DNA of 60,000 nucleotides from positions 37,838,042 to 37,898,041 of the forward strand of contig CM060734.1 of the NCBI GenBank assembly GCA_030704615.1, written 5' to 3'. A program made the translations under genes and the position numbers. Below are positions 13,001-25,665 of this stretch, piece after piece (the first letter of the stretch is position 1; every line of letters starts with the position of its first letter). The notes under the pieces are model-generated. The model was not told the origin of the DNA and searched no databases. It worked only from the letters and a program-made list of their open reading frames with translations. Origin of the DNA: Takakia lepidozioides. Its lineage: Eukaryota; Streptophyta; Takakiopsida; Takakiales; Takakiaceae.

Positions 13001-14504
13001 TGCAGTGAGCATGAGGGAGGGTTGTGGTAACATTTGCATCTGACAGGGCTATGATCTTGTTTGCGCCCTTCTATGCACTTGCTCTTATAGCTTTATATTG
13101 AGGCTGTTATATTTCATCCCCCAAGGATGGCTTTCTTATTGGTTGGGTTGTGGGCTGCAATTCTATGTGCTTGCAGACAACTTGAGGGTGCTTTAGTTGC
13201 ATCTGAGTTACAGGCAATACCTGGAAGAAACTTACGTGGAAATCTCATAATTTGTGAAAGAGTTTCAAACAGATCTATATGTGCCACCCCACCCACATTG
13301 TGCTCAAATTGTGGCCACCAGCAGTTTACTTTATTAAGTAAATTTTTGCTGATTCAAAGTCATCTCAGGGAATCAGGCAAAGACAGAGCTACATAAAGTG
13401 ATTCACCACACAATGTCCTAACAATCATGATTGACACACTACTTGTTAATGGATGTGCTGAATTTAGGACGCGAGCACAGACATGGTCTTGATGAGAGAG
13501 TCCTTGGATGAGGAAGCACAGCGCTACTTTGAAGAGTGCGTCTCTATAGCAAGATTTGACTCTCCAGGAGCTAACAAGCCCATTTTGATACCTGAAAGTG
13601 CAAACTCTTTGCCAGAGGAACCATGTACATGGCCCCTCGAGACCAACTCAAAATCTGCACTATGCGATGAAGGTGTCCAGACAATATTGCTAGATGCTCA
13701 AAAGAAATCCAATCTTCTGCATTTCAGCAGCGAGGCGCCGGATGCTGGAATTATTTCAGGAAAACTCTCAGATTGTGTGCCACTTGGTGATGAGGGCTTG
13801 CTTCTACCATGGCTTCAATGGGAGCCTGAAGTGGATTCTCTCGAACACAAAAAGACAGTGGAAAAGGTACTTTGTCACATATTTGTGGTCTGATAGTCTT
13901 ACCAGCAGGCTTTTTATTATTCTAGATTAGATAGGAGTCTACTTGTGATTTGCCAAGGTTAGGTAGACACCACAATTCCACCCTACTGTTACAGCTCCCA
14001 GTGTTCCTTAGTTGGGTGAGTGATCACAGTTGAACAGCTCAGCTTTTGCATCACATGCCCTCCAAATGGAAATCTGAACTATGAAAGGTTTGCCTAAGAC
14101 TCTCAATGGAAAGAGGTAGATGTTCACGAGTATTGTCTTGTAAGTCAAAACCTTTTGACAAGAGAAGGTTTGTGCTTGGGAAGACACTCCATAACCTCAG
14201 CCTTCTATCTTTTTGCATTAATGTCTGATTGTTTTACCTGCAGATGCCATTAATCCTCAGCAGCATTGCCCCCTTGCACATCATCACGGAGATGAAGACA
14301 GCCTTGACTCACGTAAACTCTAGAGGGACCTCCTTGACAGGGCTGATGACTGCTAGTACGTTCAAGTCAATGGATTGGGACAGGTCCAGTCTGAAACACT
14401 CTCATGAGGGTGCCATTGATGTTGATGAATTTTTGTTCCAGAGGGTTCAGATATGCCACCAGATCACACATGGAAGAGTTCTTTCGTGTGGGGGGAAGCG
14501 GTGA
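10088..14504 (+). CDS. Plant coiled-coil protein of unknown function, seven exons
   Basis: Seven exons join in phase: 10088-10330, 10911-11096, 11782-11898, 12368-12496, 12726-12869, 13468-13866 and 14244-14504, about 426 residues. The N-terminus is Ser/Arg-rich and probably disordered (TPRSRPTTPSRQRGHRRTRS, then FTELSSRYFSDSS). The middle is helical and charged (AISIYDAMRAEVRQVVADI, then IRKEYAAKLEQ SERRAQELWSQLAVEERR), typical of a coiled coil. A conserved-looking block SLDEEAQRYFEECVSIARFD follows, and the C-terminus is acidic and ends ...RVLSCGGKR. I believe it belongs to a conserved family of uncharacterised plant coiled-coil proteins, but I cannot give a function. The last exon is read in phase 0; another frame of it is also open for 26 codons, so the C-terminus is the least certain part. 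Confidence 0.7.
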
Positions 14505-16428
14505 TTGAAGTTGGTATATTGGCTTCAAATTGTGGGATAAAATCCATTGTCTGAAGTCTTTCAGTCAAATATCTTAAATCTGGCAGCAGATTTCCTGTGA
14601 CTTAAGTTAGCCTTGGCTTATGAGCAGTATGGCGACTAGCTGGATTCTAGAGCAAAACAACTTGGCTAGGGTGACAGGGCAGGAAACACACTTAAAGGAT
14701 GTATATGGGTGAAACAGGTCCAAGGTTTAGGCAATTGTAAAATTGAGAGGAGAAAGTTTACAGGAGGGATCATAAGTTGACACACCAATGTATAATAGCC
14801 ATGCATGGATCAGGTATGTTTCGTGTGTGTTAGCCTCTGGCACTGAAAGCACACACTTCACGGAGGAGGAAATTGAAATCTTTGAAATAGATTCTCTCCT
14901 ACACACAAATTGGGGAAGTCTTGAATGGGATCTGGTGCCCTCACACTTGTTGTTGCTTCTCTACAGATTTGTCTCAAATTCGTCAAATTTTCTCAAGAAG
15001 TGGAAATGGATCTTGCTCAATTTTGCTGAAAAAAATTCCCCACACATCTTTGATGTAGCAGGCCCCTCTGGTATCCAAATTCCACTTGCATGACTGCCTA
15101 CAATATAGAGCAATTTATGATAAATGGATGATTTTCAGGTCCATTATGGATGAAAGTAGATTTCACTGTTCGCAAAGTGGAGCCATACGTGTCTAATAAC
15201 TGCTTGTTATAATATCCTGACTGCAATGGGCAACAGTTTTCACATGACGTGGATGTAGTAGATATGCACATAAATATAAGGTTCAAACTTCATCCCCATG
15301 GATGTAAGAAGTTACACCCTCGTCCATAGGGTCTGCACGTCTGCACTCTTTTGTAGCGACCCCACCAAAAGGCTAGGGGTTAAACACCGTCGCATTCATT
15401 TCATTGCAGTACATATGACTCTATTTACTGGTAGCCCAGAGAGTACGACTCAGTGATGATGATACTTCAAGACTCTTTACGAGTGTCTAGGGGACAGCAG
15501 CACAGTTTCGTGGCTCAAATGCGTTTCATGATCCACAGTGAGCACGACTTGATGCTGCTTTCATCGTAGACTATGCAACAGCCGTTTAGGGTTTGTAGGT
15601 TGGAATGCTGACATCGGGCTCTGCTGCTCGGTGTCATCTTGACTCAGGGGCATCAGCACTTGTATAAGGTGCTCGTCGGGCAGGTGGCTTTAGAAGGCAG
15701 CTTCAAGTGATGAACGGTAGCCTGAATCTGGTGGCCAGTCATTTCTTCAACCTCTTTCGGTCAAAAGCGGCTTGGGAAAGAGAGGGGCTCTAGGATCTTC
15801 TACTACATATTGTCTTCGAATAACTGTCTCCATCCAAGGCATTGGAACTTTGGTTCTCTTTGTTGAAAATCAAGAGAGCGGGAGTTGTGATTGTTGGCCA
15901 GGTGCGTGCTAATCCTAACTTCGTAATGTGGTTGCTTCTGAAGTCCTCGTTTCTCTAGCTCCAGGTGTCCATTCTTGTGGCTATTCTGCTATGCTGTGGA
16001 TGGCACAACTGGTATTACGACGCAGACGGTGCCAGCTGAGCGACCTCTCCACATTGACGGAGTGATCGTATGTAGACTTTGACTTATCCACAGCCATGTT
16101 TTCTTACATTAGTCGGCTCACTTCAAAAAGGAACGTCAGGTTGCAATAAAATTGCGAAGTCATATGCTGTGCCAGGTTCCAGCGGCGGACTCTCTCAGTT
16201 TGAAATTTCAATCTTCCACCACCTCTCCATTCTACTGTCAGGACTGCCTGCCTTTCCATCGGACCAAACTCTAGCCAGTATCCATCGGAGCTTGTTTGTA
16301 GGAATTTTGAAGTGCGTCCGTCAGATGCAGTTTCAGAAATTTGTACGAAAGCACGGACCTGGCAGTTCCTCACACGGTAGTGGGCCTCTTTGTGGTTCTG
16401 ATTGTGCAGCAAAAAAGCTGGGAGAGAT
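14505..16428. other. Intergenic region before the MATE gene
   Basis: No supported gene. Overlapping open frames on both strands at 16079-16508 have no recognisable product. TTGTGCAG at 16402-16409 could be an intron end in the 5' UTR of the MATE gene. Confidence 0.45.
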
Positions 16429-18030
16429 ATGGCGGAGCAGGACTCTTTGCAGGAGCCCTTCATAGGCCGGGAGGAGTCAGCACACCCCTCCACATTCGAA
16501 CCCACCACAAATTCACAAGTGTTTTCATTTGGGAATGGACGATGTAGTCGTCACAGTGAGATAGACGATAGAGCGTCTATCTTATGGCCAGCAAAGTGGT
16601 CAATGTGGGGAGAGACTAGAAAGCAGTTAAGGATTGCAGTGCCAATGATATGTGTGAACTTGCTTCTGTACTCACTGGATGTAGTTTCCGTCATGTTTGT
16701 GGGGCACTTGGGCGAACTTGCCCTTGCCGGTGCTACTCTGGCCAACTCCATCGCATGTGTTACAGGCATAAGCCTTCTAATTGGAATGGCATGCTCATTA
16801 GAGACCTTGTGCGGGCAGGCGTACGGAGCCAAGCAATACCACATGCTGGGTATCTATCTTCAGCGTGCAACGTTGGTCTTGAATCTTACGAGCCTACCTG
16901 TTGCTGTTTTGTGGTGGAACATGGGCTATATTCTCAGGGCTCTTGGGCAGGACCCTGAGATCTCAGCTGTGGCAGGGGAATACGGCCGGTGGCTGATTCC
17001 AACCTTATTTGCGGTTGCCTCTACTCAAAGCTTGGTGAAGTTTTTGCAAACACAGAGTGTCGTGTTGCCTATGGCTTTGATATCAGTGGCCACGCTGCTT
17101 CTCCATATCGCCCTGTGCTGGCTGGTGATTTACAAGCTGGACTTCGGATTACGCGGGGCAGCTATTACCTGCAGCATTTCAAATTGGCTGCTTTTTGTGC
17201 TCCTGTGTGCCTATGTCGCAATTTCACCTCAGTGTAAGAAGACTTGGACATCGTTGTCCACGGAGGGGTATAAGGACCTCGGAAGCTTTTTCAAGCTGGC
17301 CATCCCCTCCGCAGTAATGGTATGCTTGGAGTTATGGTCATTCGAAATACTTGTACTTCTCTCAGGGCTGCTGTCACACCCACAGTTAGAAACGTCCACC
17401 TTCGCTGTCTGTCTGACGAATCTCATGTTGATGTACATGGTTCCACTTGGCCTCGGTGCTGCAGTCAGCACTCGCGTTGCCAATGAGCTTGGAGCTGGAA
17501 ACCCACAAGCGGCCAAGTATGCGGTGGTCGTCGCCGTCGTAATAGCCGTGTTGGAAGGTGCTCTGATGGCAAGCCTGCTGCTAACAGTTCTCCGCAATAT
17601 CAATGGCCGTGCCTTCACAGATGAAGACGAAGTTGTCGAGTACGTGTCTCGTTGTATGCCCTTTCTTGCAACAATTGTATTCATGGATGGCGTCCAAGGT
17701 GTTCTTTCAGGCGTGGCGAGGGGATGCGGCTGGCAAGCTCTTGGAGCGTACATAAACCTCGGGTCGTTTTACATTGTGGGATTGCCATGCTCAATCGTAC
17801 TGGCCTTTGTCTTCCACTTCAACGGCGTGGGCCTGTGGATAGGAATGATAGTAGGGCTGGCAATCAAGACTGCCGGCCTTGTCCTTATTACACTCTTCAC
17901 CGATTGGGACAAGCAGGCCATGAAAGCATCGAGTCGGATCTACTCCTCTGCTAGCGCGGTACTTCCCCTTCTATCAGACTACAGTCAACAGGACCACATC
18001 CCTTCTCTGTCGAATGAGGAGAGGGATTAG
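16429..18030 (+). CDS. MATE family efflux transporter (DTX type), intronless
   Basis: 533-residue multidrug and toxic compound extrusion transporter, a cation-coupled antiporter for secondary metabolites, metals or hormones. The start is the ATG at 16429 (MAEQDSLQEPF); the open frame extends nine codons upstream without another ATG. A soluble N-terminus of about 65 residues is followed by twelve hydrophobic segments in two MatE repeats. Plant MATE hallmarks are visible: FVGHLGELALAGATLA, the LETLCGQAYGAKQYHMLG loop, VPLGLGAAVSTRVANELGAG opening the second half, and GVLSGVARGCGWQALGAYIN. Length is usual for plant DTX proteins (about 450-560). The acidic and basic tail suggests a plasma membrane or tonoplast protein, but the substrate cannot be read from sequence. 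Lack of introns is unusual next to its multi-exon neighbours and fits an old retrocopy or an intronless MATE subclade. Confidence 0.93.
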   Translation: MAEQDSLQEPFIGREESAHPSTFEPTTNSQVFSFGNGRCSRHSEIDDRASILWPAKWSMWGETRKQLRIAVPMICVNLLLYSLDVVSVMFVGHLGELALAGATLANSIACVTGISLLIGMACSLETLCGQAYGAKQYHMLGIYLQRATLVLNLTSLPVAVLWWNMGYILRALGQDPEISAVAGEYGRWLIPTLFAVASTQSLVKFLQTQSVVLPMALISVATLLLHIALCWLVIYKLDFGLRGAAITCSISNWLLFVLLCAYVAISPQCKKTWTSLSTEGYKDLGSFFKLAIPSAVMVCLELWSFEILVLLSGLLSHPQLETSTFAVCLTNLMLMYMVPLGLGAAVSTRVANELGAGNPQAAKYAVVVAVVIAVLEGALMASLLLTVLRNINGRAFTDEDEVVEYVSRCMPFLATIVFMDGVQGVLSGVARGCGWQALGAYINLGSFYIVGLPCSIVLAFVFHFNGVGLWIGMIVGLAIKTAGLVLITLFTDWDKQAMKASSRIYSSASAVLPLLSDYSQQDHIPSLSNEERD

Positions 18031-18654
18031 GGTAGTGCCTATGACCGCACACTTAAAAGGACGTTTTAAGGTCTTCAAACCGCAATTTTTATCAGGTTGG
18101 AATACTTTAAAATGAGATGAAAAGCTTACAACTTGAGCTTTTGAACACACTAAAAAAATTCAAATCTGGACAAGATGGCAAAAAGTTGTAGCCACCCCAT
18201 GAAGCGAAGGTGAAGACATGGCATAGGTCGGTTAGGATGACTGCCCAATTTTGTGTAGGGTAAGGCCCTTGCCCGAGGGCGTTCCATGATTTAAGGGTTG
18301 GCTGCCGAGGGCATTGTTCACATTTCATACAAATTTGCGTAAAAGGTATCCTATGAGTATTCAGGTGAAACGGAAACACCGTCCACATAGCTGTTCGCAC
18401 ATGGGTTTTGTCACAATTGGTACTTGACATTCCGCAGCTACGGACGTGAGAGTCCATGCACAAGGTCTCTCCCTCTCTTTATTTTCTCTCTTACACAGAC
18501 ACATACATTCTTGGAGAGTGTATCGTGGCGGTAGTATGAGAGAGTGGGTCCATGCCTAATGAAGCATAGTTTTGATGATTGTAGCAGCAGGTCTTCAAAA
18601 AGAGCTACGAGCCATTGGAATGGAAACAACCTATGCTGACAGCTTGTAGGTCTT

Positions 18655-19500
18655 CTATGTGACCCTATTTTGACCTCCCTTTGGTTGGAGAACTGTTACT
18701 TCTAAAATTCTAGTTCAAATCTGGAATTATGTGCTGCTTCCAAAGGCGATGTTGCCAGTTTTCCCTTGTACTAACATAGTTTCATCATCATGATGTCTCA
18801 TCTAGTTACACCTCAGAACGTGAGCTCTTATAGTTTAGCATAGTCTCTTTGTTGTTTTGATCTCATTTCACTCTTTGGGCATGTGGTTGTTTCGTCTAAG
18901 ATTGTTTTGGATGCGAGCTTAGCATGTGTGTTCAGCTATCATGAAGCAATTCATGTCATGGTAGGACAGTAAGAATGATGCATGAATGCTATTATTCTTG
19001 AATGACTTGTTTTGACCCCCATTTAGTTCGAGAGGTATAACTTAGGAGTTGTTGTTCAAATACGGAGTTTCTTAGCCGTGCTTCCAAAGGCTGATGTTGT
19101 GAGCTTTTCATTGCACCAAAATAGTTTCTTTTGTTTACAGTTTACACATCTAAAGGTGGGTTGTTACAGTCCAGCCTAGTCTAGTCTCTTGTTGTTTTGA
19201 ACTCATTTCACTCTTTGACCATGTGGTTGTTTTGTCTAAGATTATTTTGGATATTAATTTAGCATGTGTGTGTTCAGCTATCACCAAGTAGTTCATGTCA
19301 TGGGTAGGACATTAAGATAGCTTTATCTTAGGATGCATTAATACTCAGTTCTTGAGTTTTGACTCCCCCTTGATCATAGAGCTGTTACTTCTAAAGTTCT
19401 TGTTCAAATATGGAATTTCTCAGTGTTTTCAAATGATGATGTTTCACCTTTCCATTGTACTAGAAATAGTTTCATTATCATGATGTCCCTAGATGCAGTA
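18655..19500. repeat. Diverged tandem repeat, about 342-347 bp period, 2.4 copies
   Basis: The block TTTTGAC(C/T)(T/C)CCC, then a GAGxxxTTACTTCTAAA-like stretch, TTCAAAT and TTTCACTCTTT(G), occurs with spacing 342 (18671 to 19013) and 347 (19013 to 19360). Each unit also contains CATGTGGTTGTTT(C/T)GTCTAAG and TTCATGTCATGG. The third unit is cut short near 19500. The copies are clearly diverged, so the array is old. Confidence 0.8.
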
Positions 19501-20967
19501 ATGTCTTGGTCTCATCCTCCACCAAATTGTCTACAAGGGGCAGCTTCAGCACCCTCTGTACTAGTTGTATCTGCTTCGTTCTCACCACCCTCATCCTTGT
19601 TGTCATGTAGTTGTTCATGAATTCCTGCACCAAATCAGTACAAGGTTTCGGCAGTGCAGCTGACCACTTCAAGAACTCCAACATGCCCGCCTGATACCAA
19701 AGCCTTTTTTGTTCTGTTTTGCAAAAACATCGCACCCATGCTTACGCATATCCTGCAATCGGCACGTTCCTAGACACCATTGTGCAGGATCTTCAAAAAT
19801 CTTGTGTTACCGCTACTCCATGTTCAATGAAAACCGCTACAATACCCAAAACTCTGACAAAATCAACACTTTGTTAGGACCTTAATGAAGGGAGTGTGGG
19901 TGTAGCTTTCAACAACATTCATGCAAGTCACTTTGGGCTCCATTGGACTCTACACAATCGGGAACATACCAACATGTCCACTGATGCTAAAGAAGCTTAT
20001 GCATGACAAGGCTGCCCCTGGTATGTGCTAGAAGAAATACGTACAAGGCATAACACGAACAATCATCTTAGACAAATATGGAGCCTCATGTGCCATCATT
20101 AGCACTGCTGCTGCAAATGGAAAGACATTATTCCCAAGGGCAACACCTTGGAATATAACGATAACCTCTTTGGCACTCAAGAAAACCACGGTAATCAAAC
20201 TTCCAAACACTGGGGTTTCTTCTCTTTGGTTCACCAACCAACCTAAGTTCCAGAGACACTACCATACAAGTCTTATATAATTTACATCACACAGGCCTGC
20301 TGGGTAATAAGTTGGGTACCCTGTCTTTCATGTTGTAGGTATATCTTTTCACAGCTATCATTTCTTCCATGCATCTGTACTGTTGCACATTCTCTCTGCT
20401 CTCACCCACTTAGACATGGGTTAGCAAACAGGTTGTCTGAGACTCTTAAGGCCAGTAACTTTGTACTCCCAAATCTACTTGGTATCACATCGAGATTCAT
20501 GGATAGGGTTGAAGTATAATGATCCAATGTCATGTTAGTATTCTCATTGTCAGGCCCTGTGAAGTCATTGGATGCAAAGTTTGTTGCGTAAGTGCAGAAA
20601 GGCATCCCTCTTCTTCATCAGTGAAGAGGGTCACCAGAAAATAAGAACAAGGAGAAAGAGAGATCAGCCTCAGCAGGCCAGTGGGCCTTGTTAAAAATGA
20701 AGAATGATCGGATTAGAGACCGAAGTTGTATTGTCAACTACATATCGAGATGTCTTGCTGCATATGGTGCTGGCAAGCTGTGCTTTCCAACATGGAAAGG
20801 GAAGGAAGCATGGAAGTCCTGCTATTTACCCAGTTTCCGTTGAAGAAGCCCAATCATACAATGAAACAAGAGAAGTGGACCCTGTAGAAGAATATGTTTG
20901 CAGTCATCAGAGCCGACAAGAACTACCACTGGCCAGACACAGTGGAAACATTGCTTGGTGCTGGTAG
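19501..20967. other. Intergenic region downstream of the reductase
   Basis: No conserved gene is seen. Minus-strand frames at 19478-19735 and 20028-20237 have no recognisable domain. The part next to 20968 should hold the 3' UTR of the minus-strand thioredoxin reductase. Confidence 0.4.
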
Positions 20968-22705
20968 TCAAATGGGCTCAGACTTGCCCTCTGGAATGCC
21001 TTGCTTCTCTTGCAAAAAGTGCTCTGCCTCCAGTGCAGCCATGCATCCTGCACATTCTCACATTTGCAGGAGTGAGTGACCTTTCCTTTTTCTCCTCATT
21101 GCAGCTGTGAGCGAAAATCAAGTATTTCCATTACCTCTGCAGCCCTAACACATATCAGTTCCTACAACTGTCCAAAGGAATTCCGGAATTTTATGACCTC
21201 CAATTACAAGACTCCATTTGTCTCTTCCATGATCTTTGGCCGGGAAGAGTGCTGTGTCCAGTCCTGTCTATAGATTTGCAGAGGACCGCAGTTGCTCGAA
21301 ATGGAAAGAGGGAGGATGTACCAGTGCCAGCAGCAGTGATAGCTTGTCTGTACTTTTTATCTTGGACATCACCAGCAGCAAACACACCCGGAACACTGGT
21401 CTGTGTGGTGCCGGGCACGGTTACCACATATCCATCTGCATCCGTCTGTAGCTGCCCATCCAAGAATTTTGAGGCCGGCTCATGCCCAATGGCAAAAAAT
21501 AGCCCTGACACTTCCAAATCTGACACAATCCCAGTTTTCAAGTTCTTCACCTGAAAGATAACAGAGGTTTGTCAGAAACTGATATGCAAAAAATGACTAT
21601 AACACCTCCATTGGTATGTGATCTTTCACTTGATACGGAACATGAATCACTGACCGTTGTCTGCTATGCACACCCTTGAAGGCACTAACCCTTCAAAGGT
21701 ATGACCCACCCAATATTGCTAGTGCCCATGGGCCGTCGGTTTGCGATACGGCTACTGAAAGTCAGAGCCCACTACGCTGAACACAGTACTGAGCCCACAG
21801 TTATAACACAGAGTAACACATACTATGCTTGCCCTGATGCACTAATGAAAAAAAGAATAGCATAAGGGACACCGCTTTAGGGTTGGTACCTTCAATACAC
21901 CAAGCAGGCCCCTTGCACCGCCTACAGCCTCCACCACCGTACTGTCCCACAAAACTTCAATCTTGGGATTATTCAATGCCCGGGCTTGCATGATCTTGCT
22001 GGCTCGAAACTCATTGCGCCGGTGAATCAAGTACACTTTCGATCCATATTTCGTCAAAAAATTGGCTTCCTCCATAGCTGAATCGCCGCCTCCAATAACA
22101 GCTAAAGGTTTATTCCTAAAGATGGGGGCCGCCCCATCACACACAGCACACGCCGAGATACCCTTATTCCAGTACCCCTCAACCTCCCCTGCCCCTCGGA
22201 AATCCAACCTTTTCGCAACCGCCCCTGTTGCAATGATGACAGTATCTGCCTCCACCACTTTGGAATCTGTATACAGTCTAAATGGTCGTTTCGATAAGTC
22301 GACACGGTTGACCGTCTCAGAGAAGACCTTTGCCCCAAAACGCACACTCTGCTCCCTGAATTTGTCGGTCAATTCTCCTCCCAATATCCCCTCTGGAAAC
22401 CCTGGGAAATTTTCCACATCAGTGGTTGTGGTGAGCTGACCTCCCGCAGCAATGCCATTGGCCAACCAGCCCTCGAACAGAATAGGATGGAGCTCAGCAC
22501 GCGATGTGTAGATTGCTGCTGTGTGCGCGGCAGGTCCTGACCCCACGATACAAACATAGGTTTGAAGCTTCTCAGTTCCATTCTCGATTCCGTTCTCAGT
22601 TGTAGTCATGGATGCCACAAAATCCTTCCTTTGAACAATCCTAGTGGCGGGGAAGGAGTGAGATAAGCCTTTCCAGCGACGGGCAATCTGCCGGCCCAGC
22701 AGCAT
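20968..22705 (-). CDS. NTR: NADPH-dependent thioredoxin reductase with organelle-type N-terminus
   Basis: Reduces thioredoxin with NADPH through FAD and a redox disulphide. Three exons on the minus strand, 22705-21890, 21550-21322 and 21047-20968, join with GT-AG borders into 374 residues. The N-terminus [20 protein letters not shown] is basic and lacks acidic residues, as in mitochondrial presequences. A second in-frame Met near residue 33 (MTTTENG) could start a cytosolic form. Visible motifs are the FAD site [15 protein letters not shown], the ATGAVAKRL segment, the active site CAVCDG, the NADPH site [12 protein letters not shown] with HRR, and the second FAD site [21 protein letters not shown]. 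The last exon supplies [14 protein letters not shown]. Length and motifs are those of plant NTRA/NTRB, and nothing is missing. No thioredoxin domain is fused, so it is not NTRC. Confidence 0.93.
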
Positions 22706-23326
22706 GCGATCTTGGAAACCGTCGCTCTGTATTCAATCCTTAATTGACGAACAACCCCAGATTTTCTGTAAATAGAGGAGGAATCTGATGCGTTTGGACT
22801 TTCTGTTAACAATGACGTAGCCTGGAGAGCTAAAATTCTGGACTGAAATGACTTCGGATTCAGATCATTAACTTCACAATATCAGATACTTACCCTTGCC
22901 GAAGATTTCTCCAGCATAGAAGGGCCCTAGTTCTCAGACAGCCACAGCTTACGCACAGAATCCAGAACATTACACCATTAGCTCTGTTCTCAGCAACAAC
23001 AAGGCCACGCTAGAAGATACTACTCAATCGGGAGAAATAGTCTGCCTCTCGCACGAATTGCCAAGAAGAACAACTGGATTCTGCTAATGCAGCGGAACGG
23101 ATCAATGGAGAAACGTGCCTAAGAACGGGCTGGGCCAAAGTTGACCAGGGCGGGGTGGCGGGTTGGAGGGTTTAGGGTTCTAAACTCTAAACCACTACTA
23201 ACCAACTATTCACTAATTACTAAACTGTGTACTAAAACCTGTAGCTAGCCCTAATGACGAACTAGTTAACTTTGACTAACTGCCTAAACCACCATCCATC
23301 CAGCCACATATCTGAAAAGCAGGATC
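22706..23326. other. Upstream region of the reductase gene
   Basis: Should hold the promoter and 5' UTR of the minus-strand reductase. A short GGTTTAGGGTTCTAAAC stretch lies at about 23169-23186. No gene is seen. Confidence 0.4.
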
Positions 23327-23752
23327 ATTATGCATGGACAAAAGCTTGTTGGAAAAGGATGATGACAAGCTGGTGAGGTTACCTTAGGATTATGAGTTTT
23401 GTCTTATTGTAACGACTACTTTAGGATTAGGTGATATGTGTGATGGACCTGGATTGTAATGTCAAACTTGGCCAACAATTAGGTGCCACATAACATCCTT
23501 GTTTAGCCTTTGGGTTAATGTTTCAGCTCTTGAGCTAGGTGATGATTTGGGTTTCAAATACTACACCTCATGTGTTTATGTGTGTTCGTACTGTGTATGG
23601 ATTGTGTGAGTGTGGGATGAATCGTGGTGACTATATATATCCTTTGCGGTTGATTCTCCGTATCTGTAAGCAAGCTATGTCGGTTACATTTCCCTTAGTC
23701 GTACTGGTCACGGGAGAAGAAGGAGGAATACTCCCAAGGACATGAATAATGG
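23327..23752 (+). repeat. Left LTR-like repeat of a degenerate Ty3 element
   Basis: Direct repeat of 26187-26591. Shared stretches include GATGATTTGGGTTT, GGTTGATTCTCC, TTTCCCTTAGTCGTACTGGTC and CCCAAGGACATGAATAATGG. Identity is about three quarters by eye, with many indels. The left copy lacks sequence matching 25666-26186 and is probably truncated. Confidence 0.75.
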
Positions 23753-24239
23753 TGAAGATGGAGGGCAGAAATGCCATAGCTTAGGATGAATAACATGCGA
23801 ACGTCGCTAAAGATTGAACAGAGTTGGCTGAGCAATAGAGATGATGTACAAGAGCACATGCCATCGGCACACAAAGCATTTTGTGGTTTTTTCTTGTGTA
23901 GTTTGTGAGATGAGTTGCATAGAGTCTGCAAGAATACTTACCCCTTGCACAATCTCATGCAAGTTACCTCTTATTTGTCATAAAAAATGCATGCTCGCTG
24001 GAGAATGTGTAAGCTGGGTTGAGGTATGCATTCCCAATCATAGGAACCAAAGAGGCTGGGTATGAGCTTGAGAACTTCCCATTTCCAAACAAGCCAAGTC
24101 CTCTGCGTCTATGGGAGTTCATCAAATGAGGGGTTGTCATCGTCCTTGCCAACTTACAACCCAATGGCTCAACATAGCCTCAGTTAGATGTCGCAACTTG
24201 GGAGGAAGTGGTGGCCCACGGTGTGCTGATAGAACGAAT

Positions 24240-25120
24240 CCAACATAGCAGCTCATATTTCTTATTGACAATCTCAAACATGAGTCTAAGGGACATGTTT
24301 ATCTTGTTGTGGCAATTGACTACTTAATGAAATGGGTTGAAGTCCGACCCTTGATCACTATAGATAGTGATGAGTGAGTGATGATGAGGTGCAATTCTTC
24401 TTTGACGAGGTAATACTATGCCACGGATGTCCTCTTGAAATTCTTACGGATCAAGGTATTATTGAGTTCTGCCAACTCTGCATGGAGGTTGTATGCTTTA
24501 GTCTTAATATCAAACATAATGTCAATGCATCTTATAACCCGCAGTGCAATGGCTTGACCGAACGATCTAACAAAACCATTTGTCAAATGCTCGAAAAGAA
24601 GGGCACTTTGATTGATGAGTAGGATGTTGCTCTACCTACATTTCTGTTTGTTTCCAAAACCTCAATGCATGTCACTGCCAAACTTTCTTTCTTTGAGCCC
24701 ATATGTGGGCAGGAAGGACAACACTCTACTCTCTTACACATTATTTTTTTGAATGTTTATCCTTATGACCATGTGGATTGGCATTAGTTTTACACAACTT
24801 GGATTGTAAACATCGTTGTTTGCGGGAGGTTGTTGTAAACAATATTGTGTTGGCTTAGGTTTCATCAGCTAAGAACTACAATAGGCGTGTTGTGTACTCA
24901 GATTCTTTTCAAATAGACAAGTCAGTTTGTGTCAGGCTACAACCAATGAAATATGTCTCCAAAGCTAAGCGAATGATTGATGGGCCCTATCTGATTTAAA
25001 AAATTATTTTCTGAGCGTCAATATCAGTTGCTTTCTCAACATGAATCGACTGTTGGGATTCCTGAGATAGTAAATGTATCTTTGTTGGTTCCTTACACAC
25101 TTACTTCAAATACAACAACA
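24240..25120 (+). pseudogene. Ty3 integrase relic
   Basis: Integrase catalytic core with stops and frame changes. The part AIDYLMKWVEVRPL near 24310 matches the strand around the first catalytic Asp, though that residue region is worn. LTDQG near 24450 carries the second Asp. YNPQCNGLTERSNKTICQML near 24535-24590 carries the Glu region. A TAG after LIDE interrupts the frame at about 24620. Text like RLQPMKYVSKAKRMIDGPY near 24935-25000 fits the integrase C-terminal domain. Confidence 0.75.
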
Positions 25121-25665
25121 CTTGTAGCAAACGCCCAGCCAATACACTCTGTAAAGCCCGGTCTATTTTGCGTTGCTGCTCATGTTTTTTATCCTTGGTG
25201 ATAACAACCTTGGCAGCTTCTTCGCCGCTTCTTCTTCGAATCCAAAATCAGAAGAGGTATTTAATTGAAGCTTAGGCTTTGGCAACAGGTCATCTCAGGA
25301 TAATCAATGAATTTGCAAATCTCCTCACTTAGGCGCAATACAACACATGAACAAACGTGGCTTCAAAGTTACGTGCAACAACTGCGGTTTCAAAGTCATT
25401 CGGTCCAACTGCAGATGAAGATGCCATTTGAGTGTTGAGAATCGTCAAATTATATTCACGCCAACGCATGCAACTTATTCTCAGGTGGCTGATGCTTCTG
25501 TTTCCTAGCGTAGTCATAGCAATATTGTTAGTTTTCTTTGCATGCTAGTTTGTGACATCAACTTGTAAGCAGTTGGGATATTTCCAGCAAAGAGTTTTGT
25601 TCTTCGCTCAATTTGCAGAGCAAAGTTTTTTCTTTGCTGGTTTTTTCATCTTTCTTGCATCGGAT

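Noticed and set aside
17229-17753. 174-codon minus-strand frame
   Set aside because: Antisense shadow of the MATE coding sequence.
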